Shown one piece after another: positions 5,862 through 7,782 of a stretch of DNA of 7,782 nucleotides. The position numbers were made by a program, and so were the translations under genes. The stretch's first letter is position 1, and every line of letters begins with the position of its first letter. Below the pieces are notes generated by a model. It was given only the letters and a program-made list of their open reading frames with translations. It was not told where the DNA came from and did not search any database. Source of the stretch: Deltaproteobacteria bacterium (GTDB lineage Bacteria; Bdellovibrionota_F; JAHFAK01); contig JAHFAK010000086.1 of NCBI GenBank assembly GCA_023250585.1, positions 2,760-10,541 on the forward strand, given 5' to 3'.

Positions 5862-6267
5862 GGAAGAAAAAATATCTCTATCAGATATTCGATTTGAAAA
5901 AAGTAAAACAATGCTTACCGATGCAAAAAAAAGCTATGAAGCCGAAATGTATAAAACGTCCGTGAATAGAAGTTACTATGCAATTTTGCATGCAGCTCGA
6001 TCAATTTTAATACTTCAGGGAGTTGATCCATCACGCCACGAAGGAGTAAAAACAATGCTCTCACTCCATTTTGTTAAACCGAAATTGCTCTCTCAAGACG
6101 CAATAAAAATCTTCCATAATTTACTATCCATGAGAACTGATGTTGATTACGGTGATTTTGAGTATATCAGCAAAGAAGATGCAAAAGAATCTTATGAAGA
6201 AGCTCAAAAATTTATTGAAATGATTGAATCAATAAAAAAAAAGTTACAAGAAGAACTCACGAGATGA
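5845..6267 (+). CDS. HEPN domain protein (probable RNase toxin partner)
   Basis: This is a 140-residue all-helical HEPN protein. Residues 42-49 read RSYYAILH, the RX4-6H motif (R42, H49) that forms the RNase centre in HEPN toxins. Further family features are the HAARSIL segment, a GVDPSRHEGV loop, HFVKPKLL and RTDVDYGDF. This pattern matches the classical HEPN family (PF05168 type) better than the HepT/DUF86 type. The tyrosines next to the R...H motif could be targets of AMPylation by the MNT partner. The ATG at 5845 is preferred, with GAAGGGAAAG just upstream; an in-frame ATG at 5827 would add six residues. It ends 4 bp from the convergent gene at 6272, and no terminator is visible between them. 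Confidence 0.87.
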   Translation: MVELSKEEKISLSDIRFEKSKTMLTDAKKSYEAEMYKTSVNRSYYAILHAARSILILQGVDPSRHEGVKTMLSLHFVKPKLLSQDAIKIFHNLLSMRTDVDYGDFEYISKEDAKESYEEAQKFIEMIESIKKKLQEELTR

Positions 6268-6271
6268 TTCC

Positions 6272-6866
6272 TTAAAGAACGATTCCATCCGCATATACTG
6301 TTCCTATCTTGATGAATTCATCCGGAAACAAAATATATTTTACAGTTTCAGGAATATGTAGCCTCTCACTCTTAAGAAATTCTTGTACTATGGGATTGGT
6401 TAAGGCCTTCTGTACATTAACCCAGTTTACAAGCGGTTTCTCTACTTCATATGCTTTGCTGAGTTCCCAAATCGCCCACGTGCAATTTGTTGAAAATAAG
6501 TCATAAGGTTTTCCATTTATGTTGTTATAAAAAAATTCTATAGCTTTAGTAACATCTCCTTGAATGGGCATTGTTCTGATATCAACGTTTTTTCCCTGAA
6601 ATATTTTTTGAAGCTCGTCATATGATATACGAGAACATTCCATAGGACGACATCCATAAGAAGATCCCTTAAATAATACTTCTATATGCCAATACGTTCG
6701 GATACCCAAACAACTTCGCGGCTCGAGTAACAAGACTATCTCCTTTGATGAGAAGAAGATAAATTCCGTTATCATCGGCTGGAGGAAACTCATTATTATA
6801 AGAATATAAATCAGATGAATAAATTGTAATAAAAACAAAAATTATATTTAATAAAATTTTCTTCAT
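6272..6866 (-). pseudogene. Frameshifted secreted papain-fold (permuted NlpC/P60- or LRAT-like) protein
   Basis: Two overlapping minus-strand frames together make one protein of about 197 residues. The first frame (from 6866, stop at 6669) begins MKKILLNIIFVFITIYSS, a signal peptide, and continues to LFGYPNV. The second frame resumes at W-HIEVLF (6689-6691 onward) and runs to 6272. Joining them requires skipping one base near 6692, so the gene has gained one or lost two bases. In the joined protein, histidine about 60 (WHIEVLF) precedes cysteine about 128 (PYDLFSTNCTW). This His-then-Cys order and the NC motif fit the circularly permuted papain fold of YiiX- and LRAT-like proteins, which hydrolyse peptide or acyl bonds. 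The ATG has AGAAAGG 7 bp upstream. No homopolymer lies at the break. A sequencing error, a true pseudogene or recoding all remain possible. Confidence 0.65.
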
Positions 6867-6880
6867 TGATTAACCTTTCT

Positions 6881-6926
6881 GTAAAAACACAAAAGCCCGA
6901 ATCATCTTTTCGACAATTCGGGCTTT
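6881..6926 (-). terminator. Intrinsic terminator of the rRNA operon
   Basis: On the minus strand AAAGCCCGAAT (6916-6926) pairs perfectly with ATTCGGGCTTT (6892-6902) around a 13-nt loop. It is followed by a T-rich tail TTTTGTGTTTTT. It begins about 10 nt after the 5S rRNA 3' end, so it ends the 23S-5S transcript. The frameshifted papain-like gene starts only 15 bp beyond the tail. Confidence 0.93.
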
Positions 6927-6935
6927 GTATATTAA

Positions 6936-7053
6936 TTCTGGCAACGTCCTACTCTCCCACAAAGCTGCCTTTGCAGTACCATCGGCGCTGAAGGGCTTAA
7001 CTACCGTGTTCGGAATGGTAACGGGTGTGACCCCTTCGCCATAGTCACCAGAA
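6936..7053 (-). rRNA. rrf: 5S ribosomal RNA
   Basis: The gene is about 118 nt on the minus strand. Terminal helix I pairs TTCTGGTGAC at the 5' end with GTTGCCAGAA at the 3' end. Internal 5S landmarks are intact: CATTCCGAACACGG, AAGCCCTTCAGCGCCGATGG and GGGAGAGTAGG. The ends are set from helix I and may be off by a base or two. It follows the 23S gene after a 287-bp spacer filled by two palindromic elements, and a clear terminator lies just after it. Confidence 0.97.
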
Positions 7054-7059
7054 AACCTT

Positions 7060-7186
7060 AAATCATCGGTCTTATTTTCTTTTATACTTCGTTTTCAGTC
7101 GAAAATCTCGACGACGTATTAGAAAATACGCCTTACTCAATTTTCTCCTTCAAGCCTCGTCTAAAAGAAAATAAGACCGATGATTT
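7060..7186 (-). repeat. Palindromic element, copy B, in the 23S-5S spacer
   Basis: Outer arms 7060-7084 and 7162-7186 are perfect inverted repeats of 25 bp. The core, read on the minus strand, is 7081-7165, from TTTAGAC to GTATAAA. It carries GAGTAAGGCGTAT (7126-7138) and AATACGTCGTCGAG (7107-7120), shared with copies A and C. It is inverted relative to those copies. Its left arm begins 6 bp upstream of the 5S 5' end. Confidence 0.9.
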
Positions 7187-7207
7187 TATTTTCCTTTTTC
7201 TAGAGAA

Positions 7208-7330
7208 CCTCGCAGGCACATTTTGATTTAGACAAGGCCCGAGGGAGAAATCCGAGTAAGGCGTATTTTCTAATACGTCGTCGAGGATTTCGACCGAGAA
7301 CACAGTCTAAATCAAAATGTGCCTGCGAGG
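7208..7330 (+). repeat. Palindromic element, copy C, at the 23S 3' end
   Basis: Outer arms 7208-7233 and 7305-7330 are perfect inverted repeats of 26 bp. The core is 7227-7311, from TTTAGAC to GTCTAAA, with GAGTAAGGCGTAT at 7254-7266 and AATACGTCGTCGAG at 7272-7285. GAAATCC (7247-7253) and GGATTTC (7285-7291) form an inner stem. The element ends about 10 bp from the 23S 3' end, with AAAAATTTTT between them, and 21 bp separate it from copy B. Confidence 0.9.
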
Positions 7331-7340
7331 AAAAATTTTT

Positions 7341-7782
<442 letters not shown>

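Noticed and set aside
7060-7330. Insertion sequence with transposase
   Set aside because: No coding frame lies inside the elements and no flanking target duplication is obvious; at most they are non-autonomous.

Overview
This 7.8-kb window comes from a low-GC bacterium with a proton-pumping respiratory complex I and a linked 23S-5S rRNA operon. The sequence alone does not fix the phylum. The AT-rich composition, short spacers and gene overlaps would suit a reduced, possibly host-associated lineage, but that is a guess. Almost every housekeeping gene reads leftward (minus strand).

Layout. Positions 1-3065 hold the first five genes of a complex I operon in the order nuoA-nuoB-nuoC-nuoD-nuoE (minus strand; nuoE runs off the left edge). 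They are tightly packed, with overlaps at A/B and D/E. A probable promoter lies just upstream of nuoA. Positions 3066-3381 encode no protein. They hold a 43-bp perfect inverted repeat (3139-3252) and a second palindromic element (3262-3382) that ends on the last base of a tRNA-Leu(CAG) gene (3382-3464). Positions 3569-5431 hold a yebC-ruvC-ruvA operon (a YebC/PmpR-family protein, Holliday-junction resolvase and branch-migration subunit) with a good sigma70-type promoter. No ruvB follows. Divergent from yebC, on the plus strand, is an MNT nucleotidyltransferase-HEPN pair (5523-6267), typical of a type VII-like toxin-antitoxin module. Convergent with it is a frameshifted gene for a secreted papain-fold protein (6272-6866). 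This lies directly behind the terminator of an rRNA operon whose 5S gene (6936-7053) and 23S 3' part (7341-7782) close the window.

The most unusual signal is a family of three palindromic elements: 3262-3382, 7060-7186 and 7208-7330. They share an asymmetric core of about 85 bp, bounded by TTTAGAC and GTMTAAR. Each core is enclosed by outer arms (11, about 21 and about 19 bp beyond the core edge) that are perfectly self-complementary within a copy but unrelated between copies. All three lie beside stable-RNA ends: one begins at the 3' end of tRNA-Leu, and two fill almost the whole 23S-5S spacer. I do not recognise this family. The pattern points to a repeat that either acquires or generates palindromic flanks, and that may act in stable-RNA processing or simply tolerate these spacers.
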